Shown here: in pieces, positions 35,475 through 48,300 of the stretch
How the letters are laid out: each line of letters opens with the position of its first letter
How positions within the stretch are numbered: the first letter of the stretch is position 1
Assembly (NCBI GenBank): GCA_000697455.1
Contig: JNET01034047.1
Span: forward strand, 1 to 64,000
Length of the DNA stretch: 64,000 nt
Reading direction: 5' to 3'
Origin: Basidiobolus heterosporus B8920
Taxonomy: Eukaryota > Basidiobolomycota > Basidiobolomycetes > Basidiobolales > Basidiobolaceae
Notes under the pieces: generated by a model
Told to the model about the DNA's origin: nothing
What the model saw: the letters and a program-made list of their open reading frames with translations, nothing else
Databases searched by the model: none
Program-made: the position numbers and the translations under genes

Positions 35475-36680
35475 CTAGTGCTTTCGTATGGGGCTTTGGT
35501 TTGAAGATGGTATTCCAAAACCGTAAGGCTCTTTGCCGGTGTATTTTCCTTCAATATTACTTTCTTCTACATACAATTGAACCTTTGAGAAGGTCGGGAT
35601 ATGTTAGAAGCAGTAATCACATATCATGTGCTTAGAGATAGTTCTTACTTTCAAGAGGCCGGTATCGATAGATTTTAGCATCATAAGATCAGCACGAGGC
35701 ATACCCGTAGGCTGTTGGTTAGGCTCTGCCGGAATCCAAGGATATCCATCCTAGTTTTGCAATAGTGGAAGTAATCTATATTTAGGTTTAAAGCTTGAGA
35801 GCCGGAAGTATTCTTTACCTTTGTTTGGGTCGGGGTATTTATTCCATCCTGAAGCTGGATAACTAAGCTAAAGGTACATCCTGGAATTCTTGGTTATCCT
35901 TTGAATTCGACCAACAAAATATTTGTGAATCTCATTACCGGTGGGATTCGGTTTGAGCATGGCATCACAGACGCTAATTTTAAGCAAAAAGGCTCTTAGA
36001 TATACCTCAACATCATTCACACTCATAGTGCCTATCCTAATTAGTGAAGCCGTAAGTTAATTCGAATACCGGTGCCCATGTGGTGAGATTATGGGTTATA
36101 CTTGGATAGAGTACCTTTGACCACCTTTATCCTTTGGGTCAACAATGGTGCTGATTTCGAATACAAACCGTTCGATTGGAATTTGATTTTTATTCAACAC
36201 CACTAAAGTCATGGTTTCGACATCTCCCTACAACAGCAATGGTTTTAGTCTTTTCCCTATTCATTCAATACTGAGTTGAAAGTGAGTACCTTTTCGAGGT
36301 CTGGTCGACAGGCAAGAACCATATCTTGAATGTAAGAGTTTAAATTTGGGTGACGTGACATCGGTACGGGTACGTTATATTTTTTTCGAGTTTCAAACAA
36401 TGCTATTTAAAGGAGTGAGGAGTGTTATATATCACTTGTATTTTGTTGAGCAGAACTCTATCATCTTCATATGAGTTATACATACAGGCAGGATATACCT
36501 CACGTACATAGAGTATCATGTGAATCGCTGCCTCAACTAGATATATATAAAACCAGACATTAAAAATCAGGATCATAGTTGAGCGACATTCTATACTCTC
36601 TCCGCGATAGTCTTAACAGAGAATGATCACTCACGGAATTCGCAAAATACTTCGATCGTCTCTATCATAGAAAGATTCAT
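35475..36680 (-). CDS. REV7: REV7/MAD2L2 HORMA protein
   Basis: HORMA-domain adaptor of DNA polymerase zeta, binding REV3 and REV1 in translesion synthesis. Eight exons (36680-36635, 36536-36486, 36402-36290, 36227-36115, 36036-35939, 35880-35819, 35750-35649, 35582-35475) give 230 aa; the animal protein has 211. Conserved segments: FCEFLEAAIHMILYVREVYP, the RKKYNVPVPMSRHPNLNSYI block, ERFVFEI, YLRAFLLKISVCDAML, GYPWIPAEP, and the safety-belt region SIDTGLLKVQLYVEES. YVREVYP and the IHMILYVRE helix distinguish it from Mad2. No similarity continues upstream of the start chosen. Confidence 0.93.
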
Positions 36681-37397
36681 GAGAAGAGTCGGTTAGTAGA
36701 GCAGAGGACTTGAATAGAAGAAACTTATTCTACCCGAATAGTTGAGGAATTTTGAATGCGATTGTTCGGTAACTCCAGTTGTTACGTTCATCAGAAAAAA
36801 GTGCAGGAAATCAAGTAGAAAGCTACTTAGTATAAGTCTATTCAAGTTTATCGTAGTATTCTATAGATGTGGGTGTTTTTAAGAAAAGTGGAGAGTGGGT
36901 TACTTTAGTAAAACCCTATCCTAAAAGGTATTATTCAAGGTGAGAGCTGTTGATTTTTGAATCTTTCTCGTATTGTACGTTTCATAATGAAATCAATCAC
37001 AATAACCAGTCACCCTGAAACGTTCATCAAGGTTAAACCTACCTGATAAGGATTTAGAGCTACCAGCAAATTTCCGCTGACCTCAGCCGGGAAATTCAAC
37101 GAAACAGTAGCAATCTTGACATCACCAGTTATGATGACTAAAGAGGCTTGAGCTAGCTTAATGGATATTCCAAGGGGATGTTGAAGTTTGTTTTGACTAT
37201 TTCAACATATAAACGTATACTTTTAACTAACCCCTACTGATACCAAATCAGTATTTCTCAAGAATGACCCAAATATACCGAAGAAAGAAGTAAGGTTGCT
37301 TCATTTGGTAGTAATAAAGGTTATCTAACTGGTTTTTTTAAGAAAGAGCAGATGGCACTGTAAAGATAGAATCAATATTCAAGTAAAAGGAGCACAG
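36681..37397. other. divergent intergenic region
   Basis: 717 bp between REV7 (-) and the F-box gene (+). A 60-codon stop-free stretch on the minus strand (about 37020-37205) lacks an ATG and similarity, and is not called. Confidence 0.4.
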
Positions 37398-38102
37398 GTG
37401 CGGAGGAAATGTCAAAGCTCTGTAAGATATGACGATCAAAAGAAATCTCAAGTGATGTCCACCCAAAATGAAGTCATGTCGACAAAGCTGAATGGTAGAC
37501 AACGATTTAACGATCTTCCACTTGAAATCCTCTTGGAGGTCCTTGGCTATGTACTTGTACCAAGCACCAACAACTTTGATTTGTTATCGTTTCGATGTAT
37601 CTGTCGTAACATGAATTTTGCCGTCCTGTTCGAGATTAAAAAATGGATTAGGCTTCGGTTGAACAAGAAATACTACATGGAGCCTCAGCCTAACCCCAAT
37701 ATCAACTCGGCAAATGTTGTACGCCAATACGTTTTACTCCATAGCCTCCGTAGTGGCTTCGGTGTCTGTATTCGATGCGGACTGCTAGACTCGAATGGTG
37801 TTAAAGGGCGGCTAAGAAACGGCTCTATATCGGTATGCCAAGATTGTTTCACACCAGACATAAAGGACTCGTTGAAGAGAAATATTAGAACATTTGAGGA
37901 ACTGGAGCACACTCGAATGCTTCTTGACGACATCAGCTATGATGAGTGGATTCTCGAGCCTCCATGGATATATGAACGAGACAAGCGATGGGCTACATTC
38001 GCAGATATGAAGGATTTCATAGAGGATTGGTATGATCTAGCGGTTACTTTAGTTCAAGATGGCTACCAGTGGAAAATTCTCTCCAATTTTTTCCTTCCTT
38101 GA
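37398..38102 (+). CDS. F-box protein with a Cys4 cluster, intronless
   Basis: Single exon, 234 aa from the first ATG; a later Met at 37455 would give 215 aa. Residues about 37-80 form an F-box-like helix pair: RFNDLPLEILLEVLGYVL followed by FDLLSFRCICRNMNFAV, which suggests Skp1 binding in an SCF ubiquitin ligase. Further on there are two CxxC pairs, VCIRCG and VCQDC, about 26 residues apart, resembling a small zinc ribbon. The rest (FEELEHTRMLLDDISYDEW, WATFADMKDFIEDWYD) is unfamiliar. Target and orthology are unknown. It is one of the few genes here without an intron. Confidence 0.72.
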   Translation: MRRKCQSSVRYDDQKKSQVMSTQNEVMSTKLNGRQRFNDLPLEILLEVLGYVLVPSTNNFDLLSFRCICRNMNFAVLFEIKKWIRLRLNKKYYMEPQPNPNINSANVVRQYVLLHSLRSGFGVCIRCGLLDSNGVKGRLRNGSISVCQDCFTPDIKDSLKRNIRTFEELEHTRMLLDDISYDEWILEPPWIYERDKRWATFADMKDFIEDWYDLAVTLVQDGYQWKILSNFFLP

Positions 38103-38535
38103 TGTTTGTTTCATATGAACTTATTACTGGTTGTAACTCTCCTCATCTATGCTATTGTACCTAGCACAAATGTTTACAATGAAAAATCAGCCAGAAGGCG
38201 ACATCAAAGAGTTGAATGCCACGTGGAATGTTTGTATACAAACATGACTCAACTAGTGTTACATGTTAGCAGGACGTACTTGACTTCACTTATTTTCGGT
38301 AGTATATTTCATCGTCTGTTGACTAAAACATAGCAAGTGGGTTAGTAGGGTTTCCGATCAAGCCCAAGTCAGGGCTAAAGCACTGACCCCGCAATCATCG
38401 TAATCGTCATTTCTAGGGGTACAATTGCGGTACAATTGCGAGAGTTGAGAAGAGTAGAGATTGAGTGATCGAGTAGGAAGCACAGATGGGAGACAGTAAC
38501 CAGAAATTCGGGTTAAAACGGCATTGGGGAGGAGT
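38103..38535. other. convergent 3' flanks
   Basis: 3' flanks of the F-box (+) and bHLH (-) genes. A small direct repeat, GGGTACAATTGCGG/GGTACAATTGCGAG, lies near 38416-38440. No gene is seen. Confidence 0.45.
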
Positions 38536-39850
38536 TCAGTGATGTAGGTGGATTGGTGAAGAATGGTTAGTAATATTTTCGATTCGAACGATGCAGAAGG
38601 ATGTAAGGAACGTAGGGGATGCGTACATTTCACCCAATGACACTTGAAGCTCTCGGACCCGCTGTTTCAGCTGTTGTTTTGCCATCAGTAAGTGTTGTAT
38701 GTATTCTACAGCTATTGTATCCAGGTAAATGAGCGGTGATAGAGGCTGGCAGAACGCAACTGACTTACATTTTTCTAGTATCACAGATTCAGATCTATGG
38801 TTGTGGTTGAGTGTTGGTACAATGTCTACTAGACGCTCGAACCCTATGCGAATATTCTGTCGACGTTTTTGCTCAGAGGCTATATGATTCGCACGCTTCT
38901 CTTCCTCGGTGAGTAACTCATGGATGCCCTTTTTTGCACGACCTCCCCTGACTCCGCTCGACCCTTCTTTACAGACTCTGGTAGAGGAACCGGATTGGAC
39001 CGAACTTGTGCTTGCACGACGTCGGTCACTTTCCATCGAATTGGATTTGGTGGAGGTCGTTCTGAGCTGGGTAGAAAAACTTCGATTTGAGTACTGGTCT
39101 TTGAAATATGCAGCAATTAATTTATAGACCAATCAAAATACCGATAAGAAATGATGGAAATACTTGTGTTGCTACTCATTTGTCCCATGGCAGGTAATGT
39201 GAGTCTCCTTTGTGGCGTTGATCTCGACATAAGATGAGAAGAGCTCTGATGGGGGATTCCTATCGAGTCGTATTCATTGCCCAGCAAGCTGTACTGACTG
39301 CTGTACTGACTGCTGTAATGATCCGACGTTTGTAGCCTTGAAACAATCTCTAGTTGACCAGAATGCGCTCGTCCCATGGATGGTTGCGTAGGTAAATTGG
39401 TGTTGATGTGGAGATCCGAATACTCTGTTGGAGAGAAACAATCTAAGTAAGAGTCAGCTGATATGTAAGAATGGTCTAGAAACTAGATAAGGGAATGATG
39501 TATTCTTTGTATTCGCGTGTTCAGTGGTTTCTTTACCTGGAGTAAAGTAGACATCGTGAGCCTCCTCTATTGGACCGGGAGGATTTAAAGGAACCATCGG
39601 GTTGAACGATCCGACTTCCATGACATGTGAGTCACGGGGTTGTTCCATGTCGTTGTGATCAAGAAGTAGTGGGATTCTATGAGAGAAGGACGTGGTATCT
39701 TGTAGAGGGATCTCTAGAGAGTAGAGAAAGATAAGTGTTGGCTCAAGCATCAACAACATTTGTCTGCATGAGATGGTGAAAGTTTAGAGATGGCGAACCT
39801 TCAGAGAAAGTGGTTGATCTATTGGAAAAGGGATCACTCCCAGGGTGCAT
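38536..39850 (-). CDS. bHLH transcription factor, Ino4/Mlx-like basic region
   Basis: Nuclear basic helix-loop-helix factor. Exons 39850-39799, 39713-39537, 39424-39164, 39098-38769, 38711-38536 encode 331 aa. Residues 1 to about 190 are low-complexity (Ser/Gln/Tyr-rich, with two SSQY-type repeats). The basic region and helix 1 read EEKRANHIASEQKRRQNIR then IGFERLVDIVPTL; the loop and helix 2 follow as SESVILEKSVEYIQHLLMAKQQLKQRV. The H-x3-E-x3-R arrangement predicts CACGTG-type E-box binding. The HIASEQKRR...GF pattern resembles yeast Ino4 and fungal relatives. The extreme C-terminus after LGEMY is uncertain because a GTACGC donor there could splice further. Confidence 0.85.
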
Positions 39851-40565
39851 GTTAGAAGATACTCTCGAGGCTTCAGCAGAAAGAAAATCAAATGGTAATT
39901 GACATCTATTCGGGTCTATTTATTAGATTTAGCCTTCAAATGGACCTCATAATTTATGGCATGCAGAGAGGGTATATATATGGATTGTGTACGTGGGTTG
40001 CCAAAACAGCCAAACCCTATTTAGGTTGGTAAATCGATGGCACATAAAAATCTTTGGAAAGTGCAAGAAGCATGTGAAAGAGAACGGTGGGTAAAATCAA
40101 GGAATTCGTGTGAGTAAGCTAGGTAACTCCATCTTGTGAAAAGCATGTGAAAAAAGCCGACATCACTAATCATTTACTAATCCTTGGTTCCAAGTGTGTT
40201 TAACTATCCATATCACTGCCAGTATTTAAACAATATGCCAGGGAATCGGCTACGATACCCATATTGTTGGTTTTTCTTAGTTGAGCTTGTCCTGAGGATG
40301 GGATCTTCAGGGCGATTGAAAGTGGTACAGGTAAATCGATCCACGTGTTTAGGAAGTGACGAATTCCTAGTCATTTGAATTGCCCACAAAAAAGATCAGT
40401 TGAAAACAAGCATTTACTGAATATATATGTCCGAATAAATGAGCAAATGTATCATAACAGTTGGAATTAATTTGATTACAAAAACATGATTTAGCTTTAC
40501 TAAGTTGGTGTAACTGTGTTGCTTTTCAACGTTCCCATTCTCTGGATATCCATCATGCTCAATGT
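39851..40565. other. intergenic region upstream of the bHLH gene
   Basis: 715 bp; promoter of the bHLH gene and 3' flank of SURF4. A telomere-like AACCCTATTTAGG lies near 40013-40025 and a TATATATATGG tract near 39973. No gene is seen. Confidence 0.45.
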
Positions 40566-41445
40566 TTACAATTGTTTCTTTTGTTCATCAACTGAAAGAC
40601 CACCAGGGCCCATACTAACCAACAGCATTAATCCTCCCATTACACTCAGAGTTTGGAAGAAGTCGTACTTGACGAAATCTCTGTTAGGGTGATTGTAATG
40701 AATGGACCACCAGTTATTGATAAGCACGTTAAAGATGGAAAGGAATAAGACTAGGAACATGGCTGACCACTTGGCTTTGAAGCCTACAATAACCATACCA
40801 CAAGCAACAAACCCAATGATGGACGAGACAATTCTTAGGGGAGTCATTTCTCCGGCGAAAACAAACGACAAAAAGAGGAAAATCAAGAGAATACGTCCAG
40901 CAAGTTGTAGGTAGGTTGACTTGTCGAACTCGGGAACGTGAAGAAGGCCAGCAAACCCGGTTTGACGCTTATGATATGCCTCTGCGAGCAACATCAAAAG
41001 ACCACCGATCAAAGAAAGGTTGCGAAGGAAAAATTTGAAATCGAACAAGAGGTTATAAGCTAGAGTTTGAGAAACAATAACGCAGAAAAGGGCGGCGACT
41101 GCATATTGTGTATACCTTTTTGTGATTGCCATGAAAGAACCCAAAAGCATGAACTAGGAATATAGGATATTAGTCAATTTAGAACACACCAAAATAACTT
41201 GAAACTAAATCACGTACCAAAGCGTTAAGCAATAAAAAGGATTGACTCAATCCCCAATAGAAACCGCGGTATCTTTCGAGATAGCGGATCTGATCTGACC
41301 ATTGGTATATGATACGAAAGGAATCTTCAATAAAAGTTACTACGAGCAAGAACCGAGCGATGGCAGGAATATACGATCTGAAGGGAGATGCGACTTTAGC
41401 GATGACATCTTCGAGCTGAGAGGAAATGCCTTTAATCTGCTCCAT
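40566..41445 (-). CDS. ERV29: SURF4/Erv29 cargo receptor
   Basis: Multispanning ER-Golgi cargo receptor that packages soluble secretory proteins into COPII vesicles. Two exons (41445-41218, 41153-40566) give 271 aa, matching the 269-310 of the family. The N-terminal YIPAIARFLLVVTFIEDSFR, RGFYWGLSQSFLLLNALV, ETGFAGLL-type loop (here RQTGFAGLL), LAGRILLIFLFLSF and the final VKYDFFQTLSVMGGLMLLVSMGPGGLS are diagnostic. The protein ends KKQL, a K-K-x-x dilysine signal for COPI retrieval to the ER, as expected of a cycling receptor. Confidence 0.95.
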
Positions 41446-42146
41446 TTCTATTTACTGTCTATAGGTAGCTCCGTGGTATAAAACAATAGAGTTCCGAGAA
41501 GGTCCAAATCTAAAGTGTACAGATACAACAACAGTTGTTAGGTAAGCTCGACAAGTTAATTCTAGAATACTTTTATAACCGAGATTTCTGAGATCAGTCG
41601 TTAACCAATTTGGGATGAAAACAAAGAATATTCAGGTGAGATCGTCTACAAATGACACACTTTCGATTGTTATTGGATTAAAATTAAATTTCTTGGACAT
41701 CCTCCTCGGTACTAGAAGTAGAAGTAGAACGAAAACAAATCGCCGCTCGATTCAAATTTATTTCACGATATAGCATTTATGGAAACTAGGCAAGCACAGT
41801 AAGACTCGATATCTCATCCTATAGAATAATCTTGATTTAAAATGCTATATAGTGTGCACGATAATGATGATGGCCTTGGTATACTAATAATTAACCAACT
41901 TTCAAAATTTGTATTCAATTTCAAGCTTAAATACGTACATAAACAGTGCATAGTGATCAAAGTAAAACTGGAAATTTCCCTTATTTGAAAAAAAATCCAC
42001 CACGAAAGCAATACCTGCCCCGCTATTTCTTTCAAGACGATTATTTTCAACGGAACTTCCCATTTGGGTGCACAAGCTAGGCTAATATGATGTTCTATGA
42101 TGGAAGTTTTGGTGATGGGAGAAAAGGCTCCGTACCCCATGAGAGA
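41446..42146. promoter_or_regulatory. divergent promoter ERV29/eIF2B gamma
   Basis: 701 bp between divergent start codons; AT-rich, without telomere-like boxes. No gene is seen. Confidence 0.4.
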
Positions 42147-44004
42147 ATGACCGAATTTCAGGCCATCGTCCTAGCCGGTCATGGTAACAGGTTAGAAATC
42201 AGACGAAGCTAGTTGGATTTTGATCGTGTTACAAGGAATTATTACTTAATTTTAATCTTCCTATAAAATAGAATGTCTCCATTGACTAACGAAGAGAATT
42301 TACCAAAAGCGCTACTTCCTGTTGCCAACAAGCCTTTACTTTGGTATCCCCTTAACTGGTTAGAAAAGGCTGGAATCAAAGGTACATAGTTACTCGAATG
42401 TTTCTATTAGGTCTTAGACGTGTTTGTGTATTAACAAACAAAAAACATAGACATTATTGTCATTGCTCCTTCTTCTGCTAGTGCCAAACTCTCTCATTAC
42501 CTGACTAGCGTCCACAAAAAGACTTCCCATATCGAGTTGGTTGCCTTGGAAGGATACGTAGGCACAGCTGAAGCTTTACGACAAGTCAAGGATAAAATAA
42601 GGGTATTTTTCGCATTTCGCTCTACCTCAAAAAGAACACAAGTTCGCTAAAACGTCCTTATCAGCATGATTTTATTGTTATGAGTTGTGATCTTGTTTTC
42701 GACTTGATTCCCCACGATTTCCTCAATTTCCATCGTGTTAATGACTCCACCATGACATCTTTGTTCTATGAGCCCATTAAATCCGAAGGTGGCGGTTCCA
42801 GTAGAGATGACGACGGTATTGCTTCGATACGCTCACTAAAACAGTAATTACCTTCTCACTTTGTTCTTCCAGACATGAACCAGTACGTTGGTGTGGATCC
42901 CAAAGACTCTAGATTAATCTACTCCAAGGCGGCCATTGATGTCAGCGACGAGTTGGTCTTCCGAATGTCCCTTCTCTGGAAGTTAGTATTTTACCAATCC
43001 TTCTAGTTCATAGCATTTGGCTTACCTTTTGCTCTCAAAGACATCCCTGCGTCAATGTATACACAACCCTCCGTGACGCCCACTTATACATATTCAAACG
43101 CTGGGTGATGGATTTGATCGTCAAGAAAGACAAATTCTTGAGCATTCGTGAGGACCTAGTGCCCTATCTTACCAAGATCCAATATCAAACTGAGCTAATT
43201 GAAAAGGACGAAATTGAAAAATGTAAGCAAGCTGTTGTGACTTTCATTCCCGAGGTGGATCTCTATACTGATGCGCATTCGTGCATTCTCATTCTCAGTG
43301 GTTACCCAGTCTAGCAATCAACAAGATCCTTTCGAATACTCCAGCACTAGACGTGTTCTTGAGCAGGACCCAGTCAAATGTCAGGTCTATTTCTATCGCG
43401 GTGGTCTCTGCGGCAGAGTTAATACAGTGGGAACCTATTTCGATATGAACAGACACGTAAGTAGCCGGTATCAGTCATATTCTCCAAGTGTCGTTCTCAC
43501 ACAAGAAACACCCTATTCAGATGGCCAAAACCACCACCGATGTTAGAGTTCCTTCGTCAGCCGAAATCAACTCCAAGACTCAGATTGGCTCCGACTCTAT
43601 TGTTGGAGAAGGATCTCGCATGGGAGAAAAATGCTCGGTCAAGAAATCCATCATCGGTGCACATTGCATCATAGGAAAGAACGTCAAAATCACCAACACC
43701 ATTTTAATGGATTACGTCCAAGTTGCCGATGGGTAAAGTGGTTTCATTTCTCACCTGACCACGAAACATAGACTCACCTCTTTCGTAGTGCCAAGCTGGA
43801 TGGTTGTGTCGTTTGTAACGGTGCCAAGATTCACGAAAAAGCTCAGCTCAAGGACTGTGAAGTGGGAGCTAATGTCATCGTAGAGAAAGACAGTAAGTTG
43901 ACTTAGTTTATTGCGTAGCCATTTGCCTATATTAAATATGCTTCTCTCGGATAGCTCAAGCGAAGAGTGAAAGATTCATGGATTATCCCGAGACTAATGA
44001 ATAA
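42147..44004 (+). CDS. GCD1: translation initiation factor eIF2B subunit gamma
   Basis: Part of the catalytic gamma-epsilon pair of eIF2B, the guanine nucleotide exchange factor for eIF2. Ten exons (42147-42190, 42272-42381, 42451-42602, 42665-42815, 42873-42981, 43041-43222, 43299-43456, 43521-43732, 43789-43892, 43955-44004) encode 423 aa. The nucleotidyltransferase-like half begins [17 protein letters not shown] and [20 protein letters not shown], followed by [20 protein letters not shown]; the pyrophosphorylase G-rich loop is degenerate (GHGNR), as usual in eIF2B gamma. The C-terminal half has left-handed beta-helix hexapeptide repeats: [59 protein letters not shown]. The model needs the CATTCTCAG acceptor at 43298 to keep GRVNTV in frame. 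Confidence 0.94.
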
Positions 44005-44256
44005 ACACTCAGTAAACCAAGAACAATGAAAACTGAAATAAACCTATCAAACAAATCATTGAACTCGACGATTGTAGAGGAAAATTCCATTTAATAGAGA
44101 ATGATCTATGATGTAGAGGGGATGAAAATACCATACAAATATCTTTAATGAAAGAAGAGAATGGGGATGCTTTTTGGGTGCAGAAGATGGATGGAGTAAG
44201 CTTGTTTACCAAGAGTTATCTAGGATAATGTGATGTCGACGAGAGGCTTCTTTCTT

Positions 44257-44807
44257 TTAAAACCCCTTTTCGGTCAACCATTTACGAACTTCACGTACAT
44301 AGTTTCCTCTGACGACGATTTGTGAGGTTCTTCTGTTGATGGTGATCTCTTCTATCGGTGCAACCTGGCTCAAGTCTTGACGAAGTTTCTAAATGGAATA
44401 GCGGAAGCAATGGTATGTTAGCTGAGGTAAGAACGGGTACCAGGTTTATGTGCGTCCAAGTACTTACGTCCAAATCTCCTTCAATACGACGGACGATAGT
44501 CAAGAAACGAGTGCCGCCATTTTTGATATCAGAATAAACAGGCAGGGATTTCCCGCTGGTACGTTTGATGAAATATTGAATATCTGCTGGCAGCTCATTC
44601 TTTGGATATTGAACTAAACAAAGGAAGAAGCATCAATAAGCGAACTTCTTAGTGGAGCTTTCCTCGGCTATTCAAAGGTCAAACAGAACGAAACCTACTT
44701 GATTTTTGGTGGAATCGACCCACGTTCTTAGTGGAGTAAGCAGCACGGGAAATACCGCCAAGACAAGGTTTGCTTACTTGAAGACCTAAACTAAATGCTT
44801 TCAACAT
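44257..44807 (-). CDS. IMG2: mitochondrial large-subunit ribosomal protein mL49 (Img2)
   Basis: Three exons (44807-44699, 44613-44468, 44388-44257) give 128 aa. The N-terminal about 30 residues (MLKAFSLGLQ, then SRAAYSTKN) look like a mitochondrial targeting sequence with a YS|T-type cleavage region. The conserved domain reads IKRTSGKSLPVYSDIKNG then GTRFLTIVRRIEGD and ends RRTSQIVVRGNYVREVRKWL, the hallmark of Img2/mL49. Its 3' end faces eIF2B gamma, 253 bp away. Confidence 0.92.
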
Positions 44808-45386
44808 GGTGTATGAGTTGGACGTCTTCACAAGCCGAAGTTGAACGATCCTAATTGAAAACGAAAATTTTGTCCCAAAAATAATCACCAGGTCACGTGG
44901 GGAGGGGAGGAAATTTTTGACCAGTGTAGGAGAGATTTTGATGATATGAAGTAGTGAATAAGTTCAAATGGTTTGTTCATTTTGTAGAAATGAAATCCGA
45001 CTAGGATAGGATTTACAATAAGTTGTTGGTTGTAAATTAACAATAATAATTGCCCAAGAACACATTGATAGCAATCTTCGAAAGGAGTGTGGATTGGGAA
45101 TTGTGGTTTGTGACCCAGAAAAGACGAAATTAACAATTTCAAATCTTGCTAAGTATTCTATTGTTGAATAAAATTAAATTGGGCTGATAAAGGACTCAAA
45201 AAATCGGTTAATGGGTGGTTTCTGAAGTTTTGTTAACAAATATATATATTGCTACAGAGAAAACATAAACAAGGTCATAGTAACACGTTATATGTCGTAC
45301 ACCTAGAGCCAAAAAAAGATAACCAAGAGATGTAACATATCTCTTCTCTGTCTATTGTGAACTGTAAAATATGTCAGATGGTTGAA
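44808..45386. other. intergenic region
   Basis: Promoter of IMG2 and 3' flank of the nucleoporin gene; AT-rich with a TATATATATT tract near 45241. No gene is seen. Confidence 0.4.
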
Positions 45387-48300
45387 TTAACGAGTACGTC
45401 TCTTTGGTCTAGCAATTTTACGACCGGGTGGGACGGTACTGGTCCCCATGTTAAAGCCACCTGGAGTGGCTGCTGGTGCACCGCCTGCTGGCGTACTGCC
45501 AAATCCGAAGCTTGCTTGTGGGGCAGGAGTGCTTGCACCAAATGCAAATGGTGCTGGTTGACTTGATGCTGCACTGAAGTTGAAATTACCAGGTGTAGGT
45601 CCCGTCTGGCTATTTCCTGATCCAAAAGTAAAGCTACTTGGTTGAGTAGCTGCTGGTTGAGGGGCACCAAAGGCGGGGGTGCTATTACCTCCGAATACTG
45701 GGGCTTGAGGCTGAGTAGCAGAGGCACCAAATCCTGTATTACCTGAGCTGCCAAATGTAAACGAGCTGGTGCTAGCAGTAGTGTTATTGTTACCAAAAGC
45801 TACAGAAGAGGGTTGTGATGTGGTGCTAGCTCCAAAACCAAAGCTAGGGGTAGCAGATTGACCACCATTGTTTCCACCAAAGGTAAATGGAGCAGATGAA
45901 TTAGGAGTGGTAGTAGTGCTGATGCTGGATCCAAAGCCTCCAAACCCGGTTGGTGGTGTGGACGACATAGCATCACCTGAATTCGAAGATCCAAAGGTGA
46001 AGGGAGCTGGGGTTGCTTGGGATTGAGTGGCAGCACTAGGTGTGGTCGTTTGTGGTGTAGGTGCTCCGAAAGTAAACCCACTTGACTGTGGCTGTGAGGT
46101 CGAGGATCCAAAAGTGAAAGGGGAAGGTTTTGAGTCAACAGTAGTAGAAGCTGGTTGTTCAGATGTGCCAAACCCACCAAAGCCAGGGGTGGATGTAGTA
46201 GCGGTTGAAGTACCGAAAGTAAATGGGGGTTTACTATCTAAGCTGGTACTGGTAGCAGTGGAACCAAACCCACCAAACGAAGGCTTATTCTCTTCAGTAG
46301 CCTTGGGAACTTCAGGTGTAGCAGCACTGGAAGCACCAAAACTGAAGGATGATAGCGGCTTAGTTGTTTCAGTACTAGAAGCACCAAAAGTGAATCCAGG
46401 TTGGCCACTAGTAGATGTAGTGGTTGCAGGTGTACCGAATGTAAAGGAAGAACTGCTGCTTACGGGAGTGCTGGCGTCTGTGACTAAAGATGCACTTTGG
46501 CTTGCACTAGCAGGTGTACCAAAAGTAAACCCGGTGGTTTTAGTATCCGACTTGTTGGTAGAATCGAATGTAAATCCGTTAGACTTGGGTTCAGCTTGGC
46601 TGGTACTTGTAGCGGCCCCGCCAAAAGTGAATCCAGTAGCTTTTGGCTCCTCTTGAGTAGTAGAGGCTGCTACACCACCGAAGCTAAAACCAGGCTTAGA
46701 TTCACTCTTGTTTTCATTAGCAGCAACTGTTGCTCCGAAACTAAAGCTGGGCTTGGATTCACTGTTGCTTGCAGCAGAGCTTTCTTTTGTGCCAAAGCCA
46801 AATGAAATTGTACTAGATTCTGGCTTGTTAGAGAGTGGAGTACTGACATCACCGAAGGTGAATCCACCTGTTTTTGCTTCAGGCTGGCTGACCGATGTGG
46901 CACTACTTGCTCCAAATGTAAATCCAGTTGTCTTAGGCTCTGATTTTTCTGAAGCCGCTGCCTTGCCAGTAGCACTAATATCGCTATTGGTCTCGGATTT
47001 GCTGGTAAAGGTAAAACCACCAGTGGTATTGGAATTAACCTCATCTTTACTGGTAGAGCTTCCAGTGGGTTGAGAACCAAATCCTAAAGATTTTTCATTG
47101 GAGCTAGGAGTACCGAATGTGAATGTAGAGTTGCTAGACCCCGCGGATTTTGGCTCTTCGGATGGAGTAGAACGTTTGTTTGAAACAGAGCTAGTCGAAG
47201 TGCCGAATGAAAATGAGGGTATAGCGGTCTCTTTCTTGTCAGAGTCTTCGTTATTCGGTTTGGCAACAAGCTCAGGCTTGGTGGAAGCTCCGAAAGAAAA
47301 CGTGGCTGTCTTGGGTTCTTCTGCAGCAAGAGAACCAAATGAGAATGCAGATTTGGTTGACGGCGTAGCCTCTAACGGCTTTGATTCCAGAGAGCCAAAG
47401 ATACTATTACTAGGACTAGTAATGTCATCCTTTGATACGGGAACTGAAGGTTCACTTTGCTTCGTAGCGGAAATTGTTGATCCAAATGAGAACCCGGCAG
47501 TTTTCTCTGATTTGTCAGTTGCTTCTGGTTTACTAACGGAAGTAGTATCTGCTGGGGAAGTGGTGCTACCAAAAGAAAAGCTTGATGGCGTTGTCAACGC
47601 GGGTATTTTACCTGATACGTCGAGCGAGTTTGAGGAAGCATTAGTCGATTGTCCAGTAGTACTATCCTCATTAGCTTTACTAGAGCCAAACGAGAACCCA
47701 GACAAAGTACTGCTCTTGACTTCCGCACTCTGTGAAGGCTGCAATGATACGCTAGTCGATTTAGCCACTGTTTCGGTGTTGCTTTCTTTGGTATTGTCCT
47801 TCGCGATATCATCGTTTAGTGATTTATTTGGCACAGCAGGAGAAGATACGGCACTAGGCAAAGTGGTAGTCGTGGCACTTGATTTTTCGGTACCAAAGCT
47901 AAATCCACTTGACGTATTCAGTAATGGTGCAGGTGCCACTGTTTTTAAGGCTTCGTTTTCTTCGCCATCGCTATTCAAATCCTCATCTCGAGCAGAGAAA
48001 CGATTGCTTGATCCATGCTGTCTGGTAGAGAAAGACTTCATTTTGAGTGAATATTTCTTGAGTGTGTGAGAGGAATCATCCGTTGGTTTCTCAACCTCTG
48101 TCCGTTTGAACTCAACAGGCAACGGTGGTGCTTTGATTTCACTAAGAGCAACAGGGGATCCAAAGCTAAATCCATTCTTCGAAGAAGGATTTTCTTCATT
48201 GTCTGAAACGACTTCCTGAGTAGATGCTTCGTCAGCCGAACTCTCGTTGGTTGCAGCAGGAGTATCTGGTTCGATACTCTGCTTTGCTTCCAATTGTTCC

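Noticed and set aside
37020-37205. Stop-free minus-strand stretch of about 60 codons upstream of REV7
   Set aside because: No start codon, no similarity, and REV7 already has a complete N-terminus.
46027-48069. Long open frames on the plus strand opposite the nucleoporin gene (up to 323 codons)
   Set aside because: They mirror the biased codons of the FG repeats, have no similarity and no splice or promoter context.
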